Counted from the first letter of the stretch, positions 31,873 through 41,665 are shown. The stretch: 43,117 bases of DNA from CAYLMM01 sp964384825 (GCA_964384825.1 CAYLMM010000017.1:1-43117); one strand, 5' to 3'. Numbers and translations are program-made. The notes: a model not told the origin generated them from the letters alone.

Positions 31873-33432
31873 ATGAAACGAATCGGATCATCGATGTCGG
31901 TGCTGGGGATGGTTGGGATCCTGTTGGCCGCGATTCCCGGCCTGGCCCAGGAACCGGCCGCCGCGGGGGAGCGGACCCCGGGCGGGTGGACGGTCGCGCG
32001 GGAACTCCTGCTCGAAGGCGGCGACGAGGACATCACGCGGGTCTTCGTCTGCGAGGATCGCAGCCGCGTCGCGGTGACCCTGGAACGCGACGAACGGACC
32101 CGGGTCTGGGCCGAGGGACTGGGCTACGGCGACCGCAAGCGCGTCTTCCGCGAACTGACCTTCAGCCCCGGCGGCGAGCGGGTCGGCTGGACCGAGGGCC
32201 AGGGCGGAGACGTGGACGTCGTGGTCGACGGCGAGAAGATCGGATCCTACGGCATGGTGGTGAACGACCGCGTGGTGTTCAGCCCCGACGGCCGCCGCTA
32301 CGGTTTCCTGCGGGCCGACGTGAAGGACGGCGAGGCCCGCAACTGGTACGCGATGATCGACGGCCGGCGGAGCGAACGCTACGACAACATGGCCGCCCAT
32401 CCCGAGGCGCCGCCGATCGTGTTCAGCCCCGACGGCGAGCACGCGATCTACTTCGCCGGCCGCGGCGGCCGCAACTTCGCGGTGCTGGACGGCGAACGCG
32501 GCCCGGAATTCGACGGCACGGCCGGGTTCCCGCTTTTCACTCCCGACGGGACCGAGGTCCTCTATCTCGGCGTCCGCGATGACCAGTGGTATGCGGTGGT
32601 CAACAGCGAGCTGCACGGCCCCTTCGACTTCATCCGCGATCCGGCGGTCTCGGCGACCGGCGAATTCGCCTACGCGGTCGAGCGGGACGGGCGCGAGAGC
32701 ATCGTGCGCGACCACGAGGCGGTCGATACGCACGTCGTCGCCCGGGCTCCGGTCTTCAGCCCGGACGGGTCTAGGCTGGCCTACGCGGTCCAGGATTCTT
32801 CCCACGGCGATTCGTACATCGTCTGCGACGGCGTCGCCCGACCCGCGGCGATCAACAGCCGGGTGCCGGCCTTTACCGCCGACGGAGTCCTGTACTGGGA
32901 CGCTTGCGTGGACTCCACGGGCCTGAACCTGGCGGTGATGATCGAGGGGCGCGAGGCGTTGAGGATCGGCGGGCTGCTGGACTTCGTCCATGTGACCTTC
33001 GCCCCCGGCGGCGAAAGGTTCGCCTGCGCCTGGCGCGCGGACATCGACACGATGCGGGTGGTCGTCGACGGGGTGGAATATTCGGATCAGCCCTTCGCCG
33101 GGCCGGTCGTGTTCTCGCCGGACGGCGGTCGCTTCGCCTTCCGCACGGTCGGCGATGACGGGGCCGGCCTGAACGTCGACGGGGAATACGGACCGCCGCT
33201 CGGGGTCTTCGTCTCCGATCCGGTCTTCAGCCCCGACGGGCGCAGCGTGGCCTGCGTCGCGGCCGGATCGCGGGGCGACGAGGCCTTGGTGGTCGACGGA
33301 ATCAAGGGGGAGAGCTACGAGCGGATCCGCCCTCGCGAGCCGGTGTTCGAGGCCGACGGCGCGCTGATCTGCTACGCCGTCGACCATCGGAACGATCTGT
33401 ACCGGATCACTTTGCGGCGGGGGAATCCCTGA
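31873..33432 (+). CDS. Secreted PD40/WD40-like beta-propeller protein (second of a tandem pair)
   Basis: This is a 519-residue paralogue of the previous gene, with the same blade design: FSPDGRRYGF, VVDGEKIGSYG, MIDGRRSERYD, FTPDGTEVLY and so on through to FSPDGRSVAC. The signal peptide covers about 1-25 (SVLGMVGILLAAIPGLAQ). ATG 31873 has GGAGGGG 2-8 nt upstream. It lies 74 nt after the first paralogue and is probably cotranscribed. No enzymatic residues are evident. The two may form a complex or bind related ligands. The stop codon sits in one arm of a short palindrome (CCTGA / TCAGG, 33428-33432 / 33449-33453) whose other arm holds the stop of the convergent sulfotransferase gene. Confidence 0.8.
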   Translation: MKRIGSSMSVLGMVGILLAAIPGLAQEPAAAGERTPGGWTVARELLLEGGDEDITRVFVCEDRSRVAVTLERDERTRVWAEGLGYGDRKRVFRELTFSPGGERVGWTEGQGGDVDVVVDGEKIGSYGMVVNDRVVFSPDGRRYGFLRADVKDGEARNWYAMIDGRRSERYDNMAAHPEAPPIVFSPDGEHAIYFAGRGGRNFAVLDGERGPEFDGTAGFPLFTPDGTEVLYLGVRDDQWYAVVNSELHGPFDFIRDPAVSATGEFAYAVERDGRESIVRDHEAVDTHVVARAPVFSPDGSRLAYAVQDSSHGDSYIVCDGVARPAAINSRVPAFTADGVLYWDACVDSTGLNLAVMIEGREALRIGGLLDFVHVTFAPGGERFACAWRADIDTMRVVVDGVEYSDQPFAGPVVFSPDGGRFAFRTVGDDGAGLNVDGEYGPPLGVFVSDPVFSPDGRSVACVAAGSRGDEALVVDGIKGESYERIRPREPVFEADGALICYAVDHRNDLYRITLRRGNP

Positions 33433-33448
33433 GCGCGTCCGCGCCGGT

Positions 33449-34543
33449 TCAGGATGCGGCGGCCCGCAGCTTCTCGTGCACCGCCATGGCCGCGTCCAGC
33501 GCCTCGGTCGAACAGACGCCGTGGTCGTAGGGCTTGGTCGTCGGCGAACGCAGGGTGGCGGCGCCGGCGATCAGGGCGTCGGGATCGGCCAGCCCGACGT
33601 GGTCGGCGATTCGCCCGAGCACCTTCCGGCCGTCGGCCAGCAATCCCTCGAAATCCACGAACATCATCGTCGGGTCGCGCCGCTCGAGCAGGTGGGCGTA
33701 GGCGGTGGTCCAGTACCGGACCCAGAATTCCGGATCGACCGCCGCCGGCTCGATCGGGCCCTCCATGCGGCCGTCGAAGTCGATCGGCCGGAAGTTTCCG
33801 CCGAACTCGAAATGCCCCAGCCAGCGCATGTACTTCCGCGAGAAGGCATCCTCGTCGTGGCGGTCGAGGAACTGCCGGTGCTGCTTCATCAGCGAGCTGG
33901 CGTGCGCCAGGGGATGGCGGAAGGGGATCAAAAACCGGCCGTCGGGACAGATCTTCCGCAGCAGCCCGAGCCGCGAGATGTTCGCGTTGTTCTTCGAGAG
34001 GTAGCGGGCGCGGACTTCATCTCCCGCGGCGGTCTCGCCGCCGTCCAGCAGGGCGCATTTGGCCACGGCCTTGCGGAAGACCGCGGCGAATTCGCGCGAG
34101 TAGTGCTTTTCGGCCAGTGGCAGCAGCCGGTCGGGCCGCACGTAGTCCTTGCGCTTGTGGGCCAGCCAGATGACCTCCTCGAAGGCCTCGGGACTGTCGA
34201 ACGAGACGCTCATCCCGTCGCCGTGGGCGCGCTCGCGGCTGACGGCTTTCTTCCGGAAGGAATGCGAGATCCGGTCCCACAGCAGCGGCGCCAGGATGAA
34301 GGGCATCTGCCGGTAGGTGAAGGTGGCGAATTCGCCGGTGGCGTGCAGCAGGCCCAGCACCAGAGTCGTGCCGGCCCGCGGCAGCCCGGTCACGAAGACC
34401 TCGCCGCCCGTGCGCGCGGCTTCGATCCGCTTGCGGAAGAGGTCGTTCTCCAGGTCGCCGAGGACGATCTGCAGCCAGGGCGCCGCGAAGGCGAATTCGT
34501 GGATCAGGCGATCGAGCAGGCTATAGTCGTTTTGCGATGACAT
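33449..34543 (-). CDS. PAPS-dependent sulfotransferase family protein
   Basis: This 364-residue cytosolic (or membrane-peripheral) enzyme is predicted to transfer sulfate from PAPS to a hydroxyl acceptor. The 5'-phosphosulfate-binding loop is TGLPRAGTT (52-60). The 3'-phosphate-binding segment is LIPFRHPLAHASSLMKQH (about 205-222) with Arg209 and Ser216. The family is Sulfotransfer_3-like. The acceptor is unknown, and a glycan or lipid is plausible given the envelope genes around it. ATG 34543 overlaps the upstream 128-residue membrane-protein gene by 23 bp, indicating coupling. It is the last gene of a five-gene minus-strand run that also contains an arylsulfotransferase-like protein. Confidence 0.87.
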   Translation of the reverse strand: MSSQNDYSLLDRLIHEFAFAAPWLQIVLGDLENDLFRKRIEAARTGGEVFVTGLPRAGTTLVLGLLHATGEFATFTYRQMPFILAPLLWDRISHSFRKKAVSRERAHGDGMSVSFDSPEAFEEVIWLAHKRKDYVRPDRLLPLAEKHYSREFAAVFRKAVAKCALLDGGETAAGDEVRARYLSKNNANISRLGLLRKICPDGRFLIPFRHPLAHASSLMKQHRQFLDRHDEDAFSRKYMRWLGHFEFGGNFRPIDFDGRMEGPIEPAAVDPEFWVRYWTTAYAHLLERRDPTMMFVDFEGLLADGRKVLGRIADHVGLADPDALIAGAATLRSPTTKPYDHGVCSTEALDAAMAVHEKLRAAAS

Positions 34544-34907
34544 TGCGGATCCATACGTAACAGGTGGCGGCCGCGGTCATGGCCACGATGATCAGCGGCG
34601 AAAGCATCATGCCGAGGAATTCCTCGCGCGGCAGCCGCAGCAAGGCCGCCAGGACGAAGAACAGGACGGCCATCCCGAGCGCCAGCAACAGGAACTTGGC
34701 CGTGAAGGCGCCGGTGGTCTTCAGCAGCGCCAGCGAGCAGCGCCGCATGATCGTTTCCTTCTGCAGGTCGGTCAGATCGGTCGACTTCACCGCCGCGAGC
34801 GCCTCGCGCGAATGTTCCAGGGTGACGCCCACGTGCGAGCCCAGGCGCAGCAGCCGGAAGAACTCGACGAAGGCCACGCACATCGCCAGCAGGCCGAGGT
34901 GGATCAT
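34521..34907 (-). CDS. Small membrane protein of sulfotransferase operon, unknown function
   Basis: This is a 128-residue protein with three hydrophobic segments: about 3-20 (HLGLLAMCVAFVEFFRLL), 68-88 (FTAKFLLLALGMAVLFFVLAA) and 97-120 (LGMMLSPLIIVAMTAAATCYVW). A polar central helix (about 25-60) separates the first two. I recognise no family. ATG 34907 overlaps the upstream stop as ATGA, with the SD-like AGAGGA inside the preceding gene, and its 3' end overlaps the sulfotransferase gene by 23 bp. Tight overlap at both ends makes it a genuine gene of this operon. It might anchor or partner the sulfotransferase. Confidence 0.75.
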   Translation of the reverse strand: MIHLGLLAMCVAFVEFFRLLRLGSHVGVTLEHSREALAAVKSTDLTDLQKETIMRRCSLALLKTTGAFTAKFLLLALGMAVLFFVLAALLRLPREEFLGMMLSPLIIVAMTAAATCYVWIRNVIAKRL

Positions 34908-35122
34908 TCCTCTTCGCCCGTGTCGGCGCGTTCGCTGCGCATCTTGCGGATCAATCTTTTGAGGGGATACCAGACCACGCCCAGGATCGCCAGCAGGACC
35001 GCCAGCACGGCGCCGAAGAAGGCGCCGACCGCGCCGAGCCCGAGGCCCGGTCCGACGTAGGCCAGCGCATCGCCGGCGCAGCAGAGCAGAAGCAGGAATG
35101 TCGTCAGCAGGCACAGGCGCAT
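34904..35122 (-). CDS. Small exported/membrane protein with YVGPG motif
   Basis: This 72-residue protein has a cleavable-looking signal sequence (LLTTFLLLLCCAGDALA). The motif AYVGPGLGLGAVGAF comes immediately after, followed by one strongly hydrophobic helix (about 30-52) and a basic then acidic tail (KRLIRKMRSERADTGEEE). Short proteins with YxGPG right after the signal sequence recur in bacterial envelope operons, but I know of no established function. ATG 35122 has GGAG 5 nt upstream. The stop overlaps the next ATG (ATGA), and it lies 9 nt after the arylsulfotransferase-like gene, so all are cotranscribed. Confidence 0.75.
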   Translation of the reverse strand: MRLCLLTTFLLLLCCAGDALAYVGPGLGLGAVGAFFGAVLAVLLAILGVVWYPLKRLIRKMRSERADTGEEE

Positions 35123-35131
35123 GGGGGTCTC

Positions 35132-36424
35132 CTAGTGCTGGTAGGCTTCCCATTCCATCATGTGGTCGAAGTGATCGGCCGGCACCCATGCCGCGTTGGC
35201 GACATGGGCGTTGATGCCGGGATGATCCGGCAAAACGTTGTTGAATTCAAATACTATGGTTCCGGTCGGCGAAACCTGCAGGATCCGCCCCTCGTCCGGC
35301 ACGGTGATCAGCACGTTGCCGCCGGGCAGGTTCTGGTGGGTGCCCATGGAATCGGAGTAGAAACGGACTCCGCCCTGGCGCAGTTCGTTCCTCAGTTCCC
35401 CGGTGCGCGGATCGATGACCGTGATCTCCGAACGACCGTTGCCAGAGTTGTTGTTGAAGACCGAAATCCGGCCGTCGGGGCGGAAGTCCGGATCGTGCTG
35501 CTGGACCCAGGGCCCGTTGCTCCACCACTTCAGGCGCAGGGATTCCGGATCGAGGACCGCCACCAGGTTGACGTTGCGGAAGCTGAGCAGCAGGTCGCCG
35601 GCGGCGAACTGCGGGAAGGCCGGGGCCAAGCCGGACGAAAGCTCCTCGATGTCGTTGGGATGGAAGATGTCTATCCCGTCCTGGTTGGCGTTCATCGGTC
35701 CGAAATGACGGAAGGGATGATCGCGGCGCAGGCCGAAGACGATCGGGGCCGGGTCCGGGCCCTTGACGACGTCGTTCACCAGGTCGATCTCCCGCAGCGT
35801 TTCGCCGTTCTCGGGATCGAACTTCACCAGGTACTGGTAGTGGCCGTAGGCGCTTCCCTCGCCGCGCCAGGTCCAGAGCCCGCCGTCCTCGGCGCGGTCG
35901 AGCGAATGGTGGAACACGCCCTCTTTGACCCAGATCGGATCCCCGTCGAGCCCGATGCGCGCCAGGACGTCGCCGTGGTCGAAATTCAGGATCAGCGATC
36001 CGTCCGGCATCACGGCCAGCCCGTGGGGTTCGTCGCCGCCGTTGGACGGCCCGTCGGGATCCATCGCGTCGTAGTCGATGGGCCAGGCGTGGCGCAGGAC
36101 GCCCTGGTCGTCATAGAGCCAGGCGGCGTAGCGGCCGCCGGGATCGTCCCAGCCCAGCAAGACGTAGTACCCCGGCTGCAGGGCCTCGGGATCGTAGATC
36201 CGGATCCTCTCGCGGGAGGCGTCCGGCGCCGCGGACCGGTAGAGGTTCGTCGGCGCGATCCGCCCGTACCGGACCAGGGATTTGACGATCGTCTTGCCCG
36301 ACATCATCGGACCGTAGGGCCATTTCCCGTAGGAGCCGACGGCGAAGCCGTAGAGGAAGAACGCCCCCAGGGCGATCAGGGCGATCGAGAGGAAGAAGAT
36401 CCGTCTGGCGTTTCTTTCCGACAT
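35132..36424 (-). CDS. Arylsulfotransferase (ASST)-family membrane-anchored protein
   Basis: This 430-residue protein has an N-terminal anchor (9-30) and a periplasmic propeller related to arylsulfate sulfotransferases, which transfer sulfate from phenolic sulfate donors without PAPS. Family-like histidine motifs are EPHGLAV (His134), VFHHSLD (His172/His173), IFHPNDIEEL (His255), QQHDPDF (His310) and MGTHQNLPGGNVLIT (His363). Blade motifs such as LPGGNVLITVPDEGRI are typical. The E. coli AssT nucleophile is a histidine, but I cannot assign its equivalent safely, so catalysis is likely yet unproven. ATG 36424 has GGAGGGG with about 8 nt spacing, 37 nt after the phosphoesterase stop. The gene is 9 nt upstream of the YVGPG protein in the same operon. 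Confidence 0.83.
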   Translation of the reverse strand: MSERNARRIFFLSIALIALGAFFLYGFAVGSYGKWPYGPMMSGKTIVKSLVRYGRIAPTNLYRSAAPDASRERIRIYDPEALQPGYYVLLGWDDPGGRYAAWLYDDQGVLRHAWPIDYDAMDPDGPSNGGDEPHGLAVMPDGSLILNFDHGDVLARIGLDGDPIWVKEGVFHHSLDRAEDGGLWTWRGEGSAYGHYQYLVKFDPENGETLREIDLVNDVVKGPDPAPIVFGLRRDHPFRHFGPMNANQDGIDIFHPNDIEELSSGLAPAFPQFAAGDLLLSFRNVNLVAVLDPESLRLKWWSNGPWVQQHDPDFRPDGRISVFNNNSGNGRSEITVIDPRTGELRNELRQGGVRFYSDSMGTHQNLPGGNVLITVPDEGRILQVSPTGTIVFEFNNVLPDHPGINAHVANAAWVPADHFDHMMEWEAYQH

Positions 36425-36461
36425 CCGATCGCCCCTCCGTTTCAGCGGCAGGTGTTTTGCG

Positions 36462-38198
36462 TCACCGGGCCAGCACCAGCTTGTGGGTGCGGCTCTGGGC
36501 GCCGGCTTCGAGCCTGGCGAAATAGACTCCCGAAGAGACGTCCTGCCCCCGGTCGTCGCGGCCGTTCCATCTCACCTGGTGCTCGCCCTCTGCGCGGATG
36601 CCTACCTCCAGCAAGGCCACCTGTTTGCCGCGGGCGTCGAAGATCGCCAGCCGGACGTTCGTCCGCTCGGACAGGGTGTACGAGACCGTCGTGGCCGGAT
36701 TGAAGGGGTTGGGATGGTTGCCCAGGGTCAGCAGGGGCCGCGGGGCGTCTCCCGGCACGTCGCTGATCTTGCCGGTGATCGTGAAGCTGCGGGCCGAACT
36801 GGGCGGCAGATCGCATTCCACGTAGCAGACCTGCACCGCGTCGCCGATGTCGCGCTGGACCAGCACGCCGTCGGTCAGCAGGAAGTCGTTGAACTGCGCC
36901 GGCATCACGAACTTCACCAGAGCGTGGTCGAACCTCTCGCTCATGGTGTTGACCACCGTGGCCGAGACCTCGTCGGCGGTGCCGTCGTTGACCGGGGAGT
37001 AGCTGATCCGCAGGTCCGATCCGGTCGATCCGGAACTCAGGGTCGGCCGCACGTCCAGCGTCACGCCGTCGACGTTCACCAGGCGGAAGGCCCGGTCCCC
37101 GTCGCAGACGTTGTCGGTGAGGTATTCCACGCCGGTCTGGCGGTCGTAGTGGACGTGGCCGCCGAGGGCCAGCTCGACTCCCAGCTGCGAGAGCTTCAGC
37201 TCCTCGCCGAAGTCGTAGTGGTAGAACAGCACCTGGCGCGCGCTGCCCGAGGCGGCGGCCAGGTCGTTGTCCAGCCAGTCCATCTGGTTGGCCGTGAAGC
37301 TCTCGTAGCCGTAGATCGACTCGCGCCACATGTCGTAGTTGTCGTAGGCCTCGAGTCCGGTGAAGTGGATCGGGCCGTAGTCGAAGCTGTAGTTCTGGGT
37401 GAACTCGGGGGCGCCCGGGGGCGGCGAATCGAGCCGCTTCCAGCCGAAGAAGCGCCACCAGTCGCGCCGCGCGGTGCCGGCCGGCGGCGGCGTGTCGTTC
37501 CAGCCGCCGAGGTCGTGGTTGCCGGCGACCATGAACACCGGCACCTCGAATTCGGTCAGGATGCCCTGCGCGCGCGAGTAGTAGCGGCGCGAGAGGAAGT
37601 CCTCGAGCTCGCCCTCGTTGACCAGGTCGCCGGTCAGCAGCACGAATTCGGGATGGATCAGATTGACGTCCCGGATGACCTCGCGCATGTCGTCCATCTC
37701 GGTGCTGTCGGTATCGGCGCCGCTCTGGTAGTAGTACTTGTGGGTCGGCATGTGGGGGTCGGTCACATGGATGAACGACCAGGAATCGCGGAACGATTCG
37801 ATCACGCTCACCGCGTTGACCGTCCGGTCGAGGATCCCCCCGTCGGCCGCCACGTTCAGGTCGTAGAGCTCGAAGACCTCGACCTCGGGCACGACCGCCC
37901 GCAGCCGCCACCACAGGGTGGACGGCGAATAGGACGCCGAAACCATCTCAAGGGGCACCGTGCGTTCCCCGAAGGTCAGCCACGCCGACCAGCCGGTGGT
38001 CAGCGGATCGGCCTCGCAGTCGATGTCCAGCGTGTCGCCCGGCGTCAGGATGGTCGGGATGTTCAGCAGGGGTTTCTGGATGACCGTCAGCGTATCGCCC
38101 AGATCGTACTGGGCTGAGGCGGGCGCGGCGAAAATGCCCAGGGTCAGCAGCATGAGAACTGCGGCCCGGACCGGTGCGCAGAGGCGAGATCTCGACAT
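36462..38198 (-). CDS. Secreted metallophosphoesterase with C-terminal FlgD-like domain
   Basis: This is a 578-residue exported calcineurin-like phosphoesterase. ATG 38198 has AAGGAAG about 4 nt upstream; the in-frame GTG at 38219 lies above this SD and is rejected. The signal peptide is 1-29 (ending ASA). An N-terminal beta-sandwich (about 30-138) precedes the metal centre. The metal ligands are Asp147/His149 (TDPH), Asp191 (GDLVNEG), Asn227/His228 (GNHD), His327 and His348/His350 (GGHVHYD), all five blocks of the family. A beta-rich region and a FlgD-like Ig domain (HPNPFNPATT to the end) follow. It would hydrolyse an extracellular phosphodiester or monoester. It heads the sulfotransferase operon and has its own promoter upstream. 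Confidence 0.9.
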   Translation of the reverse strand: MSRSRLCAPVRAAVLMLLTLGIFAAPASAQYDLGDTLTVIQKPLLNIPTILTPGDTLDIDCEADPLTTGWSAWLTFGERTVPLEMVSASYSPSTLWWRLRAVVPEVEVFELYDLNVAADGGILDRTVNAVSVIESFRDSWSFIHVTDPHMPTHKYYYQSGADTDSTEMDDMREVIRDVNLIHPEFVLLTGDLVNEGELEDFLSRRYYSRAQGILTEFEVPVFMVAGNHDLGGWNDTPPPAGTARRDWWRFFGWKRLDSPPPGAPEFTQNYSFDYGPIHFTGLEAYDNYDMWRESIYGYESFTANQMDWLDNDLAAASGSARQVLFYHYDFGEELKLSQLGVELALGGHVHYDRQTGVEYLTDNVCDGDRAFRLVNVDGVTLDVRPTLSSGSTGSDLRISYSPVNDGTADEVSATVVNTMSERFDHALVKFVMPAQFNDFLLTDGVLVQRDIGDAVQVCYVECDLPPSSARSFTITGKISDVPGDAPRPLLTLGNHPNPFNPATTVSYTLSERTNVRLAIFDARGKQVALLEVGIRAEGEHQVRWNGRDDRGQDVSSGVYFARLEAGAQSRTHKLVLAR

Positions 38199-38237
38199 GG
38201 GCTTCCTTTCCTGGGACACATGGACGTCAATCGCACA

Positions 38238-38266
38238 ATGATAACATTATTTGTGATGTATGATAA
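38238..38266 (-). promoter_or_regulatory. Sigma-70-type promoter for the phosphoesterase-sulfotransferase operon
   Basis: On the minus strand TTATCA (38266-38261), a 17-nt spacer and TATCAT (38243-38238) match 4/6 and 5/6. The predicted start is near 38231, 33 nt before the ATG. The segment is strikingly AT-rich compared with its surroundings and separates the RRM gene from the operon. Confidence 0.55.
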
Positions 38267-38340
38267 GGGAAAGCCGCCTGCCCCGATCCGGGGGATGGGC
38301 GAAGCGCAGCGCTGCGGGCCTTCGTTCCGGCCGCGTATGG

Positions 38341-38613
38341 CTACCAGGGCCGGCGCGGCGGGCGTTCGCCCCGCTCGTGGGCCTCGTTGACCCGCAGGGC
38401 GTTGCCGTGGAATTCCCTGCCGTCGAGGGCCAGGATGGCGGACTCGACCGCCTGGTCGTCCATCTCCACGAAACCGAAGCCCCGCGGCTCGCCGGTGATC
38501 CGGTCGGTGACCAGCGTGACATCGTGGACCGGGCCGTGGACGGAAAAGAGCAGGCGGATCTGCTCGGCGTCGGTCGTCTCGGGCAGGTTGCCCACGTAGA
38601 TCGTCTTGACCAT
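38341..38613 (-). CDS. Single-RRM RNA-binding protein
   Basis: This 90-residue RNA-recognition-motif protein is of the small bacterial Rbp type. RNP2 is IYVGNL (5-10) and RNP1 is RGFGFVEM (44-51). The intervening DVTLVTDRITGEP and the fourth strand ALRVNEA are canonical. The short tail HERGERPPRRPW is basic. ATG 38613 has GGGAG about 10 nt upstream; the frame continues upstream to 38736, but that part is low-complexity and lacks an SD. Such proteins bind single-stranded RNA, and cyanobacterial relatives respond to cold. GC-rich inverted repeats just beyond the stop (38290-38330) may terminate the transcript, without a T-run. Confidence 0.92.
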   Translation of the reverse strand: MVKTIYVGNLPETTDAEQIRLLFSVHGPVHDVTLVTDRITGEPRGFGFVEMDDQAVESAILALDGREFHGNALRVNEAHERGERPPRRPW

Positions 38614-38759
38614 CTCTCGACACTCCCGGAGGTGGATGGGCCCGGACGCTGCGGGCGGAATCGTGTCGCTGTCCGGCGCTCCCGGACGGCCGCCCGCGAC
38701 GAGAATATCACCGTCCCGGCGGCCGGTAAAGGGCACGGGATGCCGTCGCGGGGTTTTTG

Positions 38760-38768
38760 TGCCATAAT
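38760..38768 (+). promoter_or_regulatory. Extended -10 promoter for the M48-TerB / activator operon
   Basis: TGC followed directly by CATAAT (38763-38768, 5/6) is an extended -10. The -35 at 17 nt (ATGCCG) is poor, as is common for this class. The predicted start is about 38775, with a leader of about 45 nt and GGAGGAAG before the ATG at 38820. Confidence 0.45.
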
Positions 38769-38819
38769 TCCCGACGGTACCCGGAGCCTGGACGATGTCC
38801 GCTGCAATGGAGGAAGACC

Positions 38820-40135
38820 ATGGCTCGCGATTGGGAAGACATCCGCTACCGCGGCGACGCCGCCGACGTGCAGGAGCTTTTCGACACCTACCGCGTCGGC
38901 GACTACCTCGACACCTTCGAGGAGAACCGCCGCCGCCGCGATCTGGGGATGCGCGAACGGCTGCTGAAGCACGGCATCCGGCTGACCGAACGTCTGTCGC
39001 CGCGGATCTTCCGGCTCTTCGAGGAGGTCTGCGCCGCGCTGGAAATCGAGAGCCGGGCCGAGGTCTTCTGCCTGCCCGACCGCGAGATGAACGCCTTCGC
39101 TATGCTCGACGTCACCGACGAGGGGACCGAATCGCTGATCGGGATCACCGCCGGGGCCCTCGAGGGTCTCGAGGACGCCGAGATCGAGTTCGTCCTCGGC
39201 CACGAGCTGGGCCACTTCCTCTACGGCCACAACCGGATGAACGCCCTGCTGTCGGTCGACGAGGACAACCCGGCCGCAACCGTGCTGCCACCCTTCGGCG
39301 AGAGCCTGTTCCTGCGCTGGCGCAAGAAGGCCGAGGTCAGCTCCGACCGCGCCGGGCTGCTCGCCTGCCGCGATTTCCGGTCGGCGGCCCGCGCCCTGCT
39401 GAAGGTGACCTTCGGCCTGAGCGAGAAGAACCTCAACCTCGAGGTCGACGACCTGGTGGCCCAGATCGACGAGATCAGCGGTTCGCCCGAGATGATCGAG
39501 GAGGCCTTCGCCTCCCATCCTCTGCTGCCGATCCGCCTGAAGGCGCTGGAGCTCTTCTCCCGTTCGGAGAGGGCGAGGCGCAACGGCTGCCTGCTCGACG
39601 GCGACGCCGTTTCCGACGCCGAGCTCGAGAAGCAGGTCGACGATCTGATCCGTCTGACCCGCCGCTATCCCGCGCGGCCCCTGCACGAGGCGATGATGCG
39701 GGTGCTGGCGCTCGGCGGCGCCCTGGTGCTCGGCGCCGACAGCGAGGTGAACGACGAGGAGGTCAAGGTCCTGGTCCAACTGCTGCACGGCGTGTTCACC
39801 GACGAGCCCGAGAAGGAGATCGTCACCGATCGCGAAGAGGTCGACCGGCGCCTGCCTCCGGCCGCCGCGCTGGTGCTCGAGGAGGGCGACCCCGGCCAGA
39901 AGGCCTTCCTGCTGCAGAACCTGACCCGCATCGCCATGGCCGACGGCGCCCTGATGGACGCCGAGAGCGACCAGATCCTGAAGCTGGCCGGGATGATCGG
40001 CATTCCCGAACGCGAGGCCTACGCGATGATGGTGTCGGTCGTGCAGTCGGGCGGCTTCAGCACCGACATCAAGCTCAACCGGATCGCCGGCCGCTTCCGC
40101 CGCTCCTTCCTGCGCGACGAGGGGGGGCGGCCGAA

Positions 40136-40139
<4 letters not shown>
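38820..40139 (+). CDS. M48-type metallopeptidase fused to a TerB-like domain
   Basis: This 439-residue soluble protein carries the M48 zinc motif His128-Glu129-x2-His132 (GHELGHFLYGH). A downstream EVSSDRAG (Glu172, Asp176) is the family third-ligand helix, and an AGALEGLEDAEIEFVLGHE helix precedes the motif. Unlike HtpX or BepA it has no signal peptide or membrane helix. Residues about 290-430 form an all-helical TerB-like domain (MADGALMDAESDQILKLAGMIGIPEREAYAM) with the acidic pattern of tellurite-resistance TerB/DUF533 proteins. The role is unknown; a cytosolic, stress-linked protease is a reasonable guess. ATG 38820 has GGAGGAAG 4 nt upstream. Its stop overlaps the start of the sigma-54 activator (GTGA), so the two are coupled. 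Confidence 0.85.
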
Positions 40140-41518
<1,379 letters not shown>

Positions 41519-41654
41519 TGTCGCATTTACGCTACTATAAAATCTTTCTTTATCGACACGATATGCGACCCTGCTGAATTCCGACCTGATCCCCCGCCTC
41601 GGAAAAACCAATGCAAAATGCTGTAGTCAAACGACTTGATTCGAAAATGCGACA
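41519..41654. repeat. Three TGTCGCAT-type elements, candidate activator sites (UAS)
   Basis: TGTCGCATTT (41519-41528) is repeated as its exact inverse AAATGCGACA (41645-41654), and a shorter ATGCGAC lies at 41563-41569. Aligned on one strand the sites read TGTCGCATTTACG, GGTCGCATATCG and TGTCGCATTTTCG. The first two lie about 168 and 126 bp upstream of the predicted start, the usual range for enhancer-binding proteins. The third is about 42 bp upstream, next to the -24 box. ATCGACA just before site 2 may make it composite. Confidence 0.6.
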
Positions 41655-41665
41655 TTCTCGTTTTT

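Noticed and set aside
33428..33453. CCTGA / TCAGG palindrome holding both convergent stops as a terminator
   Set aside because: The stem is only 5 bp plus a separate GCGC pair with no T-run; it is recorded in the neighbouring gene entry but not called.
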